Source: Chiayiivirga sp. (lineage in GTDB: Bacteria; Pseudomonadota; Gammaproteobacteria; Xanthomonadales; Xanthomonadaceae). Taken from it: a stretch of 64,000 nucleotides of DNA. The stretch lies in the NCBI GenBank assembly GCA_022647565.1, contig JALCLA010000003.1:589640-653639 (forward strand). Direction: 5' to 3'. Positions 46,530 through 55,874 of the stretch are shown here, one piece after another. The notes beneath the pieces were generated by a model. That model did not search any database and was not told where the DNA came from. It saw only the letters and a list, made by a program, of their open reading frames with translations. A program made the position numbers and the translations under genes. The stretch's first letter is position 1; every line of letters starts with the position of its first letter.

Positions 46530-48599
46530 ATGTTCGACGGCCTGCGCCCGCGCCACTGGCAATCCGAACGCCGCCCCGACGGCATCGTGGTACTCACCCT
46601 CGATCGCGCCGATCAGGGCGTGAACGCCTTGTCGCGCGAGGTTCTGGACGAACTCGGCGCCCTGATCGAGCGCATTGCAATCGAGAAGCCCAAGGCCGTC
46701 GTGTTCCGCTCCGGCAAGGCTGCCGGCTTCATCCCCGGCGCCGACATCAAGACCTTCGAGGAACTCGACAAGAAGGATCTGGTGTACGACTGGCTGCGCC
46801 TCGGCCAGCTCGTGTTCCAGAAGGTTGCCGAGCTGACCTGCCCCACCGTGGCCGCGATCCACGGCCACTGCATGGGCGGCGGCACCGAACTGGCTCTCGC
46901 CTGCCGCTATCGCGTCGCTTCCGGTGACGACAAGACCCGCATCGGCCTGCCCGAGATCAAGCTCGGGATCTATCCCGGTTGGGGTGGGAGCGTGCGCGCC
47001 CCGCTCCTGCTCGGCGCACCGACCGCCATGGACTTGATGCTGACCGGCCGGTCGCTGTCGGCCTCGAGTGCGCGCGCGATGGGCTTGGTCGACAAGGTGG
47101 TCGAGCCGGCCGTGCTGCTCGACGCCGCGATCGAGTTGGCCAAGCGCGGCGCGACCCGCCCATTCAAGCAACGCGCCACGGCCTGGGCCACGAACCTCTG
47201 GCCGGTACGGCAAGCCCTGGCTCCGATGCTGACCAAGCAGGTCGCACGCAAGGCACCCAAGGCCCATTACCCGGCGCCCTACTCGCTGATCGATACCTGG
47301 CGTCGCAGCGGCGGCACCATCCACTCGCGCCTGATCGCGGAAGCGCGCTCGGTCGCCAAGCTCGGCAAGACACCCACGGCGCGCAACCTGGTGCGCGTGT
47401 TCTTCCTGCAGGATCGGCTCAAGAGCCTGGGTGGCAAGGAGCACGGCATCACCAACGTGCATGTGGTGGGTGCCGGCGTGATGGGCGGCGACATTGCCGC
47501 ATGGTGCGCGCTGCGCGGGTTCGAGGTCACCCTGCAGGACCGCGAAATGCGCTTCATCCAACCTGCGCTGGACCGCGCCACCGAGTTGTATGCCAGGAAG
47601 GTGAAGCGCGAGGAGCAGCGTGCCGCGACCACGGCGCGACTCAAGGCCGACGTGGAAGGCACCGGCGTGGCCAAGGCCGATCTCGTGATCGAAGCCATCT
47701 TCGAGAACCTCGACGCCAAGCGCAGCCTGTTCGCCACGGCCGAGGAATCGCTCAAGCCCGACGCCTTGCTCACCTCCAACACTTCCTCGATCTCCCTCAC
47801 TGAGTTGCGCCAGGGCCTGAAGCACCCGGCACGCTTCGCCGGCCTGCACTACTTCAACCCGGTCGCCCTGATGCCCCTGGTCGAGATCGTGCGGCACGAC
47901 GGCATGGACGCGGAGACCGAGCGACGTCTCGCCGCCTTCTGCCGCGCCATCGACAAACTGCCGATCCCGGTGGCCGGCACACCCGGCTTCCTCGTCAATC
48001 GCATCCTCGCCCCCTACATGCAGGAAGCGATCCTCGCGTTCTCGGAGGGCATCCCCGGCCCGGTGATCGACAAGGCCGCGCTCAAGTTCGGCATGCCGAT
48101 GGGGCCGATCGAACTGGTCGACACGGTGGGGCTCGATGTCGCGGCCAGCGTCGGCAAGATCATGGCCGAGTTCCACGGACAGGCCCTGCCCGATGCATTC
48201 CGGGTCGAGAACGGCAGGCGCGGCAAGAAGGATGGCCAGGGCCTGTATCGCTGGGAGAACGGCAAACCGGTGAAACCCGAGGTCGCGAAGGACTACACCG
48301 CACCGGAAGACCTCACCGACCGCCTGATCTACCCGATGCTGAACGAGGCCGTGGCCTGTCTGCACGACGGGGTGGTGGACGACGCCGACCTGCTCGACGC
48401 CGGGGTCATCTTCGGCACCGGTTTCGCCCCGTTCCGCGGCGGCCCGATCTCGCACATCCGGGCCGAAGGCGCGAGCAAGTGCCAGCAGCGACTGGAGCAG
48501 CTGGCAACACGCTACGGCGAGCGCTTCAAGCCGCGACCGGGCTGGGGCGACGAGGCGCTGCTGCGAGGCACTGCCTCGCGCGCCGAGGAGCGCCCGTAG
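46530..48599 (+). CDS. Bifunctional enoyl-CoA hydratase / 3-hydroxyacyl-CoA dehydrogenase (FadJ/FadB-like)
   Basis: A 689-residue multifunctional beta-oxidation enzyme. Residues about 1-200 are an enoyl-CoA hydratase/isomerase domain: SGKAAGFIPGADIKTFEEL, the oxyanion segment HGHCMGGGTELALACRYRVA, and GLPEIKLGIYPGWGGSVR with the catalytic Glu. The NAD-binding dehydrogenase domain starts about residue 310 (VHVVGAGVMGGDIAAWCALRG) with SNTSSISLTEL, the catalytic His in FAGLHYFNPVALMPLVE, and GTPGFLVNRILAPY. The C-terminal repeat ends with GVIFGTGFAPFRGGP. The matching thiolase gene (fadA/fadI) is not adjacent, so I leave the symbol open. Confidence 0.93.
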   Translation: MFDGLRPRHWQSERRPDGIVVLTLDRADQGVNALSREVLDELGALIERIAIEKPKAVVFRSGKAAGFIPGADIKTFEELDKKDLVYDWLRLGQLVFQKVAELTCPTVAAIHGHCMGGGTELALACRYRVASGDDKTRIGLPEIKLGIYPGWGGSVRAPLLLGAPTAMDLMLTGRSLSASSARAMGLVDKVVEPAVLLDAAIELAKRGATRPFKQRATAWATNLWPVRQALAPMLTKQVARKAPKAHYPAPYSLIDTWRRSGGTIHSRLIAEARSVAKLGKTPTARNLVRVFFLQDRLKSLGGKEHGITNVHVVGAGVMGGDIAAWCALRGFEVTLQDREMRFIQPALDRATELYARKVKREEQRAATTARLKADVEGTGVAKADLVIEAIFENLDAKRSLFATAEESLKPDALLTSNTSSISLTELRQGLKHPARFAGLHYFNPVALMPLVEIVRHDGMDAETERRLAAFCRAIDKLPIPVAGTPGFLVNRILAPYMQEAILAFSEGIPGPVIDKAALKFGMPMGPIELVDTVGLDVAASVGKIMAEFHGQALPDAFRVENGRRGKKDGQGLYRWENGKPVKPEVAKDYTAPEDLTDRLIYPMLNEAVACLHDGVVDDADLLDAGVIFGTGFAPFRGGPISHIRAEGASKCQQRLEQLATRYGERFKPRPGWGDEALLRGTASRAEERP

Positions 48600-48617
48600 C
48601 AGGAGGGAGGCGCCGGA

Positions 48618-48654
48618 GCGACTTGGCGAGGCCCGGACGGCCGAGCCTAGTCGC
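48618..48654. terminator. Imperfect hairpin between convergent genes, possible bidirectional terminator
   Basis: GCGACT and AGTCGC arms enclose further complementary GGC/GCC segments with a few mismatches. It lies 19 bases after the fad-type stop and before the pilZ stop from the other side. No T-run is present, so intrinsic termination would be weak. Confidence 0.4.
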
Positions 48655-48692
48655 CGCGACGAGCGTCCTGATACACCATGCGCGAAGCCGCT

Positions 48693-49034
48693 CTACATCG
48701 TGTGCGTGGGCTTGTCGGCGTTGATCATGCCGGCGAGATGGGTCTCGATCTTGCCCTTCACCATTTCGCCTTCGGCCGATTCGTTGAACTGCACGCCGAT
48801 GCCGGCGGTGCGGTTGCTCTGCGCGCCCGGCGGCGTGATCCAGATGACGCGCCCGGCTACCGGGAGGCGTTCCTTCTCGTCCATCAGGGTGAACAGGATG
48901 AACACCTCGTCGCCGAGCGCATAACGCTTGGCCGTGGGCACGAAGATCCCGCCGCCCTTCACGAACGGCATGTAGGCGTTGTAGAGCGCGCCCTTGTCCT
49001 TGATCGCGAGCGACAGGATGCCCTGCCGCGCCAT
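48693..49034 (-). CDS. pilZ: PilZ-domain protein, type IV pilus biogenesis (PilZ)
   Basis: A small single-domain PilZ protein, start at the ATG at 49034 (MARQGILSLAIKDKGALYNAY; 113 residues), with an alternative ATG six codons earlier. Segments YMPFVKGGGIFVPT, YALGDEVFILFTLMDEKERLPVAGRVIW and GIGVQF match PilZ of Xanthomonas and Pseudomonas. These orthologues lack the RxxxR cyclic di-GMP motif and act by binding PilB/FimX; here too no RxxxR is present. The location after holB is the conserved one (pilZ behind tmk-holB). Confidence 0.92.
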   Translation of the reverse strand: MARQGILSLAIKDKGALYNAYMPFVKGGGIFVPTAKRYALGDEVFILFTLMDEKERLPVAGRVIWITPPGAQSNRTAGIGVQFNESAEGEMVKGKIETHLAGMINADKPTHTM

Positions 49035-49094
49035 GCCTGCTCCCGCCAGCATGCCTACCCCCTGTGCTGATCGATGCCGCTGCCGGCCTGCATC

Positions 49095-50192
49095 TTAGAG
49101 CCTGTTCGATGCCCCGGGATAGCCCGTCCCGGATCCCGGCGCGGCCAGATCGCGCCAGCGACGCAAGAGATCGGCCAGCAGCAAGTCCTGGCGCAAGGGC
49201 GAGCGCAACAGCGCCTGCGCCCGATTGGCTTCATCGAACCAGTTCGCAAGACGGCGTGCATCGGTGCCCGGAGCCAGGCCCGCCTCACCCAGGCGACTGC
49301 CGGCAGACGTGCCTCCCGCCGCACCCGCCGCGAACTCGCGCAAGGCTTCCACCGCGAGGCGCAGGCGCTGCCCGAGCCGGTCCGCGATCCACGTCGTCGC
49401 AACCGCTCCGGCCTGTGCCCGCCCCGACGCTAGCGCCACCAGATCCTTCGCCACCTCGTTGCGCAGGGCTGCGCCACCATCACGCAGCTCGGCCAGGGCC
49501 AGGCCCGGATGCCCAAGGTTTGCCGCCAACGCGGCTTCCGCCCGCACCGTGCTTTCACCTTGTTCGCGCAGCCAGTCCAAGGCTTCGTCTCGCACCGGCA
49601 GCTTCAGCTCGAAGCGCTGGCATCGACTGCGGATCGTGGCCGGCAGGCGCGCCGGCTGATCCGTCACCAACAGCACGTAGCGGCCAGGAACCGGCTCCTC
49701 GAGAGTCTTGAGCAAGGCATTGGCGGCCGCCTGGTTGAGCAGGTGCGCAGGTTCGATCAGGGCCACCTTGCCGCGCTCGCTGGACGGCGTCAGCGCCAGC
49801 CAGGCCGACAATTCGCGCACCTGCTCGATCACCAGCTCCTGATACATCTTCCTGGGGCTGGCCTTCTCGTTCAGGGCAAACCCCACGAAACGCACGTCTG
49901 GATGGCCCGCGTGCCCGGCCGGGTGCGCAGGCGAATCGTCCGGCCGCGTTTCCAAGGGATCGCGCTGGTAGCGCGAGCAGAACCTGGTGCAGGCCACGCA
50001 ACGCCCGCAGGCGCTGCCGTCCGCGTTCGGCGTGGTGCACACGATGGCCTGCGCCAGCGCTTCGGCCAGCGCGCGCTTTCCCATCCGCTCCGGCCCGCAG
50101 AGCAAGAGCGCGTGCGGCAATCGCCCGGCTGCGTGCGCCCGCGTCGCCCGTTCAAATACGCGCTGCTGCCAGGGGGCGAAACCGGCACTCAT
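49095..50192 (-). CDS. holB: DNA polymerase III delta' subunit HolB
   Basis: Clamp-loader subunit. The ATG at 50192 (MSAGFAPWQQRVFERATRA) overlaps the tmk stop and gives 365 residues. The AAA+ fold has HALLLCGPERMGKRALAEALA (degenerate P-loop, as usual for delta'), a zinc module with cysteines in ACGRCVACTRFCSRY, the segment KVALIEPAHLLNQAAANALLKTLEEP and IRSRCQRFEL with the SRC motif. Confidence 0.93.
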   Translation of the reverse strand: MSAGFAPWQQRVFERATRAHAAGRLPHALLLCGPERMGKRALAEALAQAIVCTTPNADGSACGRCVACTRFCSRYQRDPLETRPDDSPAHPAGHAGHPDVRFVGFALNEKASPRKMYQELVIEQVRELSAWLALTPSSERGKVALIEPAHLLNQAAANALLKTLEEPVPGRYVLLVTDQPARLPATIRSRCQRFELKLPVRDEALDWLREQGESTVRAEAALAANLGHPGLALAELRDGGAALRNEVAKDLVALASGRAQAGAVATTWIADRLGQRLRLAVEALREFAAGAAGGTSAGSRLGEAGLAPGTDARRLANWFDEANRAQALLRSPLRQDLLLADLLRRWRDLAAPGSGTGYPGASNRL

Positions 50193-50818
50193 GCGGTCGC
50201 GTCGATCCAGGCATCGAGCGCGGCACAGGCCGAGGCCGCCACTTCGGCTTGCGAGCGCGAGGCATCGATCACGCGCCAGCGCGCAGGCTCGAGCGCGGCC
50301 CTGGCACGATAGGCCGCGCGCACCCGCTCGAAGAAGGCATCGGTTTCCTGCTCGATGCGGTCGAACTCGACCCCGCGCCCGCGTGCGCGCGCCAGGCCGT
50401 CGCTCACCGGCAGGTCGAGCAGGAAGGTCAGGTCGGGCTTGCGCCCGACGGCCCAGCGCTCCAGGTCGGCGATCAGCGCGGTGTCGATGCCGCGCCCGCC
50501 GCCCTGGTAGGCATAGCTGGCATCGGTGTACCGGTCGCATAGCACCCATTCGCCGCGCCCCAAGGCCGGCTCGATCAATTCGCGCACCAATTGCGCGCGC
50601 GCCGCGAACATCAGCAGCAACTCGGTCGGCGCGCCGAGGCCACGCAGGGACGGATCGAGCAACACGCTACGGATCGCCTCGCCGATCACCGTGCCACCGG
50701 GCTCGCGTGCTTGTTGCAGCACGATGCCGCGTTCGCGCAGGCGCGCGCCCAGTGCCGCGACCACGGTCGACTTGCCCGCGCCTTCGCCGCCTTCGAGGGT
50801 GATCAGCTTGCCGCTCAA
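50189..50818 (-). CDS. tmk: Thymidylate kinase
   Basis: Phosphorylates dTMP to dTDP. The P-loop is LEGGEGAGKST near residue 8. DRYTDASYAYQGGGRG is the DRX motif and substrate lid region. The start is a TTG at 50818, because the frame has no ATG near the P-loop and the TTG overlaps the mltG stop codon as TTGA. The 209-residue length is typical. It is coupled on both sides to mltG and holB. Confidence 0.93.
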   Translation of the reverse strand: MSGKLITLEGGEGAGKSTVVAALGARLRERGIVLQQAREPGGTVIGEAIRSVLLDPSLRGLGAPTELLLMFAARAQLVRELIEPALGRGEWVLCDRYTDASYAYQGGGRGIDTALIADLERWAVGRKPDLTFLLDLPVSDGLARARGRGVEFDRIEQETDAFFERVRAAYRARAALEPARWRVIDASRSQAEVAASACAALDAWIDATA

Positions 50819-51864
50819 CGTCGCCCCAACTGGTATTTCGCCACGGCGCGATTGTGCTCCGTCAGCGTGGCCGAGAACACGTGACTGCCGTCCCCGCGCG
50901 CCACGAAGTACAGCGCGTCGCCATCGGCCGGATGCAGCGCGGCGTGGATCGCGGCACGACCGGGCAAGGCGATCGGCGTGGGTGGCAGGCCGAAAATCGC
51001 ATAGGTGTTGTAGGGCGTGGCATCGTCCAGGTGCCGCCGCGTGAGGTTGCCATTGAAGCTCGTGCCCAGCCCGTAGATCACGGTCGGATCGGTCTGCAGC
51101 TTCATGCCCAGCCGCAGGCGCCGGACAAACACGCCCGCGATCTGGGGTCGCTCGCGCGCCACGCCGGTTTCCTTCTCGATGATCGAGGCCAGGGTCAGCG
51201 CCTCGTACCCGGACTTGAGCGGCAGCTCGGCCTCGCGCGCCTCCCACTCGGTTTCCAGCGCGTTGCGCATGGCCAGGTGTGCTCGTTTGAGCACGTCGAG
51301 GTCGCTTGCGCCCTTGGTGAAATTGTAGGTTTCCGGCAGGAACTGGCCTTCCGGATGCAGGCCTCCCGAACCCAATTGCTGCATAAGTTCCGCGTCGGGC
51401 AAACCGGGAACGGTCTGGATCAGCGCGACTTCCTTCGACAGCGCCAGGCGCAGTTCACGGAAACTCCAACCCTCGACAATGGTGAAACGGTGCTGGATCA
51501 CCTTGCCCGACTCGAGCTTCTTCAAGAGTGCCAGCGGAGTGAGCCCGTGACCGATGGCGTACTCACCCACCTGCAGGCGCGTCACCACGCCTTCTTCCCA
51601 GGCCAGCGCCTTCCAGTACCCGTCGTGCCCCTCGCGAATACCGAGTTTGCGCATCCGGCGCAGCACGTGGTCGAAGGAATCGCCGCGCTTGACCTCCAGC
51701 ACCGGCTCCTCGCCCTGCGATGCGAGCTCGGTGCCGACGAAGCGTCGGTAGTCCTCGTGCACGAACCAGGCCGCGACCACACCGCCGGCCAGACCCAGCA
51801 ACAGCAGCCAACGCAGCGTGCGCCAGAAACCGGAACGCTTCCTTGCCACCTTCCCGTCGCTCAT
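50815..51864 (-). CDS. mltG: Endolytic murein transglycosylase MltG
   Basis: Inner-membrane lytic transglycosylase that ends glycan chain growth. A short cytoplasmic N-terminus is followed by one transmembrane helix (about 17-33). A LysM-like region (VLEVKRGDSFDHVLRRM) precedes the YceG domain, with catalytic E230 in LTLASIIEKETG and later TDPTVIYGLG, TPYNTY and GRAAIHAALHPADGDALYFVA. The ATG at 51864 gives 349 residues and overlaps the pabC stop by 4 bases. Confidence 0.94.
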   Translation of the reverse strand: MSDGKVARKRSGFWRTLRWLLLLGLAGGVVAAWFVHEDYRRFVGTELASQGEEPVLEVKRGDSFDHVLRRMRKLGIREGHDGYWKALAWEEGVVTRLQVGEYAIGHGLTPLALLKKLESGKVIQHRFTIVEGWSFRELRLALSKEVALIQTVPGLPDAELMQQLGSGGLHPEGQFLPETYNFTKGASDLDVLKRAHLAMRNALETEWEAREAELPLKSGYEALTLASIIEKETGVARERPQIAGVFVRRLRLGMKLQTDPTVIYGLGTSFNGNLTRRHLDDATPYNTYAIFGLPPTPIALPGRAAIHAALHPADGDALYFVARGDGSHVFSATLTEHNRAVAKYQLGRR

Positions 51865-52691
51865 CCGCCCGCTTCCGCGTTCGGGCGGAGCGCAGGAACT
51901 TCGTCCCAGAGTTGTTGCTGCAGCGCACGCGTCATCGGACCCACATTCCATTCGCGCCCGCCGAGTCGGGACACCGGCAGGATACCGCGCAGGCTGCTGG
52001 CAAGGAAAAGCTCGTCCGCCGATTCGGCCTCGGATGGAGCCAGGTCCACGATGTCGACGTGACGTCGCGCCAGTACCCACTCGCGCGCGATGCCGGCGAT
52101 GCCGCAGCGATCCACTCGCGGGGTGAGCAGCCGGCCCTCGCGCACCACGAACAGATTCGCGGCAGTGGCGCAGACGACGCGCCCGTCGGCATCGCACATC
52201 AGGCCCTCGACGATGACGTCGTCATGCCATTCCTTGCGCGCCAGCACCTGTTCCAGTCGGTTCAGGTGCTTGATGCCGGCCAGAGCAGGCTGGATCGCAA
52301 GCGTGGTCTCGCACCACCGCAGCGCGACGCCTTCGGAGTAATCGCGCCGCAACGGAAGCGCCGCAGGGTGCAGGGACAGGAGTCGCGTCGGCGCGACCGA
52401 CAAGGGCGGCGCGTACCCGCGTCCACCCGCACCGCGGGTCACGATCACCTTGAGTACTGCGCGCGCAGCGCCTGTCGCAAGCGACGCAGCTTCCTCCCGA
52501 AGCAGCCGGGGAGCCGGCGCTTCGATGCCGAGCACCGCACACCCGCGTTGCAGTCGCGCCAGATGTGCGTCCCACCACACCGGTTGGCCGTCAGCGACCA
52601 GCAGTGTCTCGAACACGCCGTCGCCGTAAGCAAGTCCGCGATCCATCGCCGACATCTGACTGGCTTCGACGCCGTTGACAAGCATCCGCAT
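51861..52691 (-). CDS. pabC: Aminodeoxychorismate lyase PabC
   Basis: PLP enzyme releasing p-aminobenzoate from aminodeoxychorismate. The start is the ATG at 52691 (MRMLVNGVEASQMSAMDRGLAYGDGVFETL), giving 276 residues. The PLP lysine is K141 in LAGIKHLNRLEQVLA; the conserved DADGRVVCATAANLFVV and the phosphate-site GIAGIAREW are present. It follows pabB by two bases and is coupled to mltG. Confidence 0.94.
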   Translation of the reverse strand: MRMLVNGVEASQMSAMDRGLAYGDGVFETLLVADGQPVWWDAHLARLQRGCAVLGIEAPAPRLLREEAASLATGAARAVLKVIVTRGAGGRGYAPPLSVAPTRLLSLHPAALPLRRDYSEGVALRWCETTLAIQPALAGIKHLNRLEQVLARKEWHDDVIVEGLMCDADGRVVCATAANLFVVREGRLLTPRVDRCGIAGIAREWVLARRHVDIVDLAPSEAESADELFLASSLRGILPVSRLGGREWNVGPMTRALQQQLWDEVPALRPNAEAGG

Positions 52692-52693
52692 GC

Positions 52694-54046
52694 TCAATCC
52701 TCGACGCCCAGCGCGCGCAGCAATCCACGCGCCTTGGCCCGCGTTTCGGCCAACTCCAGCGCCGCAACCGAATCGCTCACGATGCCCGCACCGGCGCGAA
52801 AGCGCAGCCGCCCGCCGCGCATCCACAGGGTGCGGATCAGGATATTCAGGTCGAGGTCGCCATTGCGCCCGAGGTAGCCGAAGGCGCCGGTGTAGGGGCC
52901 GCGGCCTTCGTTCTCCAGCTCCGCGATGATCTCCATGCAGCGCACCTTGGGACACCCGGTGATGGTGCCTCCGGGAAACACGGCGCGGATCGCCTGCCCC
53001 GGCGTGGCATCGTCGCGCAGCACGCCGCGCACGTTCGACACGATGTGATGCACGTGCGCATAGCTCTCCACGGTCATCAGTTCATCCACCACGACGCTGC
53101 CCGGCACGCAGACCCGACCCAGATCATTGCGTTCCAGATCGATCAGCATCACGTGTTCGGCACGTTCCTTCGGGTGCCCGACCAGTTCGGCCACACGCGC
53201 GTCATCGTCGTCACCGGGAAAGCGCGGTCGCGTGCCGGCGATGGGGCGTGTCTGCGCAACGCCGCCGCGAATCGAGAGCAGTCGCTCGGGCGAGGAACTG
53301 AGCACCGCCCAATCGTCCCAGAGGAAGTTGCCCGCGAATGGCGCCGGGTTGGCCTGGCGCAGCGCCGCGTACAGATCGAGCACATCGGTTCCGGGCTCGA
53401 ATCGCGCCTCCCAGCCGCGCGAGAGGTTGACCTGGAACACGTCGCCGGCGGCGATGTAGTCGAGGATGCGCTGCACGCCATGGAGGAACTGTGCCGGCTC
53501 GTCTTCGCGCGGCGCAGTCATCACAATCCGACCCGGGCCGCGATCCGCCACGACCGATGCCACGTCCTGCGCCAGTTGCTCCAGCGCCGCCTCGTGCCCG
53601 GCTTCGGCAATCGCCACCAGCGATCCGTCGCGATGGTCGCGCAGCAGCGCCACCGGACAGCGCAGGGCCAGAGCGCGCGGCAGGCCCAGGTCATCGTCCC
53701 GGAGCCGCAGTCTCGGCTCGATCTGCGCCCCGAGTTCGTAACCAAGGAACAAGGCCCAGCCACCCAGAAACGGCAGCGCGGATCGAACCTCGCCACGACC
53801 GCGTGCCGCGATGAACTCGGCGTCGAGCGCGTCCAGAAAGCCGCCCGGCATCACCTCGCCGTCCAGACGTCGGGTCACGCCATCGCGATCCAGGCGCAAT
53901 CCACCCTGGGGAAACCCGAGCAACAAGTCGTAACGCGCCTGCACGCTGCCGCGGGCCGCACTTTCCAGCAGCACCGGATAGCGCCGCGGCGCGAGGCGCT
54001 GCAGCGCGGGCAGGTGGGTGCTGTCGTCCAGGCAGCGGATCAGCAT
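52694..54046 (-). CDS. pabB: Aminodeoxychorismate synthase component I PabB
   Basis: Chorismate-using enzyme that makes aminodeoxychorismate with PabA-supplied ammonia. The ATG at 54046 (MLIRCLDDSTHLPAL) gives 450 residues. Key segments are GDVFQVNLSRGWEARF, SSSPERLLSIRGG, QTRPIAGTRPRFPGDDD, LIDLERNDLGRVCVPGSV and FPGGTITGCPKVRCMEIIAELE. The PIAGT motif is the PabB-type signature. No PabA glutaminase is seen in the window. It follows fabF by 31 bases. Confidence 0.94.
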   Translation of the reverse strand: MLIRCLDDSTHLPALQRLAPRRYPVLLESAARGSVQARYDLLLGFPQGGLRLDRDGVTRRLDGEVMPGGFLDALDAEFIAARGRGEVRSALPFLGGWALFLGYELGAQIEPRLRLRDDDLGLPRALALRCPVALLRDHRDGSLVAIAEAGHEAALEQLAQDVASVVADRGPGRIVMTAPREDEPAQFLHGVQRILDYIAAGDVFQVNLSRGWEARFEPGTDVLDLYAALRQANPAPFAGNFLWDDWAVLSSSPERLLSIRGGVAQTRPIAGTRPRFPGDDDDARVAELVGHPKERAEHVMLIDLERNDLGRVCVPGSVVVDELMTVESYAHVHHIVSNVRGVLRDDATPGQAIRAVFPGGTITGCPKVRCMEIIAELENEGRGPYTGAFGYLGRNGDLDLNILIRTLWMRGGRLRFRAGAGIVSDSVAALELAETRAKARGLLRALGVED

Positions 54047-54077
54047 GGCGCAGTCCGCGACCGGACCTCGTGACGAC

Positions 54078-55316
54078 TCAGATCCGGCGGAACACCAGGG
54101 TGCCGTTGGTCCCGCCGAAACCGAATCCGTTCGACACGGCCACGTCGACCCGCTTCTGGCGCGCCGTGTTCGGCACATAGTCCAGATCGCAGCCTTCGCC
54201 CGGTTGATCGAGGTTGATTGTCGGCGGAATGATGCCGTGATGCAGCGCCAGCACCGAGAAGATTGCCTCCACGCCACCGGCCGCTCCGAGCAGGTGCCCG
54301 GTCATCGACTTGGTCGAGGACACCATGATCTTGTAGGCGTGATCGCCCAGGGCGCGCTTCATCGCCAGGGTCTCGGCGAGGTCGCCGAGCGGCGTCGAGG
54401 TGCCATGCGCGTTGAGGTATTCAACCTGGTCGGGGTTGAGGCCGGCATCGCGTAGAGCCATCGCCATGCAGCGCGCGGGACCTTCGCCATTCTCGCTGGG
54501 TGCCGTCATGTGCCAGGCGTCGGAACTGGCGCCGTAGCCGGCCAGTTCGCAATAGATGCGCGCACCACGCGCCTTGGCGAATTCGTACTCTTCCAGCATC
54601 AGCACGCCGGCGCCGTCGCCCAGCACGAAGCCATCGCGATCCGTGTCCCAGGGCCGCGAGGCACAGGTCGGATCGTCATTGCGCGTGGACATCGCCTTCA
54701 TCGAGCAGAAGCCGCCCATCGAGGTGGGCGAGGAACCACGCTCGGCGCCACCGCACAGCATCGCGTCGGCGTCGCCGTACTGGATCATGCGCATCGCCGT
54801 GCCAATGGAGTGGTTCGAGGTGGCGCAGGCCGAAACCGCCGAGAAACTCGGGCCCTTGATGCCGCGCATGATGCTGACCTGGCCGGGCAGCATGTTGATG
54901 ATCGTGCTCGGCACGTAGAACGGCGAGATCTTGCGCGGACCGCCCTGCGAATACTTGATCGCGGTTTCCTCGATCCCGAGGATGCCGCCGATGCCCGAGC
55001 CCACGATCACGCCGATGCGTTCGGCGTTCGCCTCGGTAACCTGCAAGCCGGAATCGTCCAGCGCCATGAAGGATGCCGCCACGCCGTAATGGATGAACTC
55101 GTCCATCTTCTTGGCATCCTTGGGCGGGATCCAGGTGGTCGGGTCGAAATCGCGCACTTCGCCGGCGATGGTGGTGGCAAAGCCGGTCGTGTCGTAGGTC
55201 GTGACCGGCCCGATGCCGGAGCGGCCATTGACGATGGCATCCCAGGCCGTGGCGATGGTGTTTCCCACCGGCGAGACGATGCCGAGACCGGTGACGACGA
55301 CGCGACGCTTGGACAT
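54078..55316 (-). CDS. fabF: Beta-ketoacyl-ACP synthase II FabF
   Basis: Elongating condensing enzyme of fatty acid synthesis. The catalytic triad is C164 (VSACATSNHSIG), H304 (NAHGTSTPLGD) and H341 (KSMTGHLLGAAG). The ATG at 55316 gives 412 residues and has CAGGAGT as ribosome binding site. It lies 178 bases after acpP, separated by two hairpins. Confidence 0.97.
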   Translation of the reverse strand: MSKRRVVVTGLGIVSPVGNTIATAWDAIVNGRSGIGPVTTYDTTGFATTIAGEVRDFDPTTWIPPKDAKKMDEFIHYGVAASFMALDDSGLQVTEANAERIGVIVGSGIGGILGIEETAIKYSQGGPRKISPFYVPSTIINMLPGQVSIMRGIKGPSFSAVSACATSNHSIGTAMRMIQYGDADAMLCGGAERGSSPTSMGGFCSMKAMSTRNDDPTCASRPWDTDRDGFVLGDGAGVLMLEEYEFAKARGARIYCELAGYGASSDAWHMTAPSENGEGPARCMAMALRDAGLNPDQVEYLNAHGTSTPLGDLAETLAMKRALGDHAYKIMVSSTKSMTGHLLGAAGGVEAIFSVLALHHGIIPPTINLDQPGEGCDLDYVPNTARQKRVDVAVSNGFGFGGTNGTLVFRRI

Positions 55317-55375
55317 GTTCGACTCCTGCGAGTCCGCGGCCAACATACGCCGGCGGACGTGAACCGGAAACGCGC

Positions 55376-55395
55376 GGGGCCGCGAATGCGGCCCC
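55376..55395 (-). terminator. Perfect 8-bp hairpin in the acpP-fabF gap, possible attenuator
   Basis: GGGGCCGC and GCGGCCCC enclose a four-base loop. On the minus strand GCGTTTCC follows, a weak U-tract. It may reduce read-through from acpP into fabF. Confidence 0.5.
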
Positions 55396-55454
55396 GGCAT
55401 CGCATCTGCACTACCCCGCGTTTGCCGGCTAGCGCGATGCTCTTATTGGAAAGT

Positions 55455-55472
55455 CCGGCCACGGATGGCCGG
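55455..55472 (-). terminator. Hairpin just after acpP, possible attenuator
   Basis: CCGGCCA and TGGCCGG arms form a 7-bp stem around a CGGA loop, 22 bases beyond the acpP stop. On the minus strand ACTTTCC follows. With the second hairpin it fits partial termination after the highly expressed acpP. Confidence 0.5.
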
Positions 55473-55493
55473 TGATTCGTTCAAGGACGAACA

Positions 55494-55733
55494 TCAAGCC
55501 TTGACGTGGGCCTTGATGTAGTCGATCGCCTGCTGGACGCTGGTGATCTTCTCGGCTTCCTCATCCGGAATCTCGCACTCGAATTCTTCTTCCAGCGCCA
55601 TCACGAGTTCGACCGTGTCGAGCGAATCCGCGCCCAGGTCATCCACGAAAGAGGCGTTGTTGGTGACTTCGTCTTCCTTGACGCCAAGCTGTTCGATGAC
55701 GATCTTCTTGACGCGTTCTTCGATGGTGCTCAT
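55494..55733 (-). CDS. acpP: Acyl carrier protein
   Basis: 79-residue acidic carrier protein. The ATG at 55733 ([20 protein letters not shown]) has GGGAGG upstream. S37 in the [16 protein letters not shown] motif carries phosphopantetheine. It is flanked by fabG and fabF as usual. Confidence 0.97.
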   Translation of the reverse strand: MSTIEERVKKIVIEQLGVKEDEVTNNASFVDDLGADSLDTVELVMALEEEFECEIPDEEAEKITSVQQAIDYIKAHVKA

Positions 55734-55767
55734 TGGATTCAAAACCTCCCGGGGAAAAAGCCCGCGC

Positions 55768-55773
55768 ATTGTA
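55768..55773 (-). promoter_or_regulatory. Possible -10 element of an acpP internal promoter
   Basis: TACAAT on the minus strand lies 35 bases before the acpP start; no good -35 is seen 17 bases further up. It is placed where an acpP-specific promoter would allow higher expression than the other fab genes. Confidence 0.35.
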
Positions 55774-55874
55774 GTAGAGACGACCGGCAGGCGCACTAGC
55801 ACCGCCAGCGGGGCGGAAATCGCGGCATCCGCCCCTCGATTCAAGAGTTTAGCGACTCCGCCTCGCGGCGGCGA

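Noticed and set aside
46467..48455. 662-residue minus-strand open frame
   Set aside because: Shadow of the beta-oxidation gene, whose domains and catalytic residues are complete on the plus strand.
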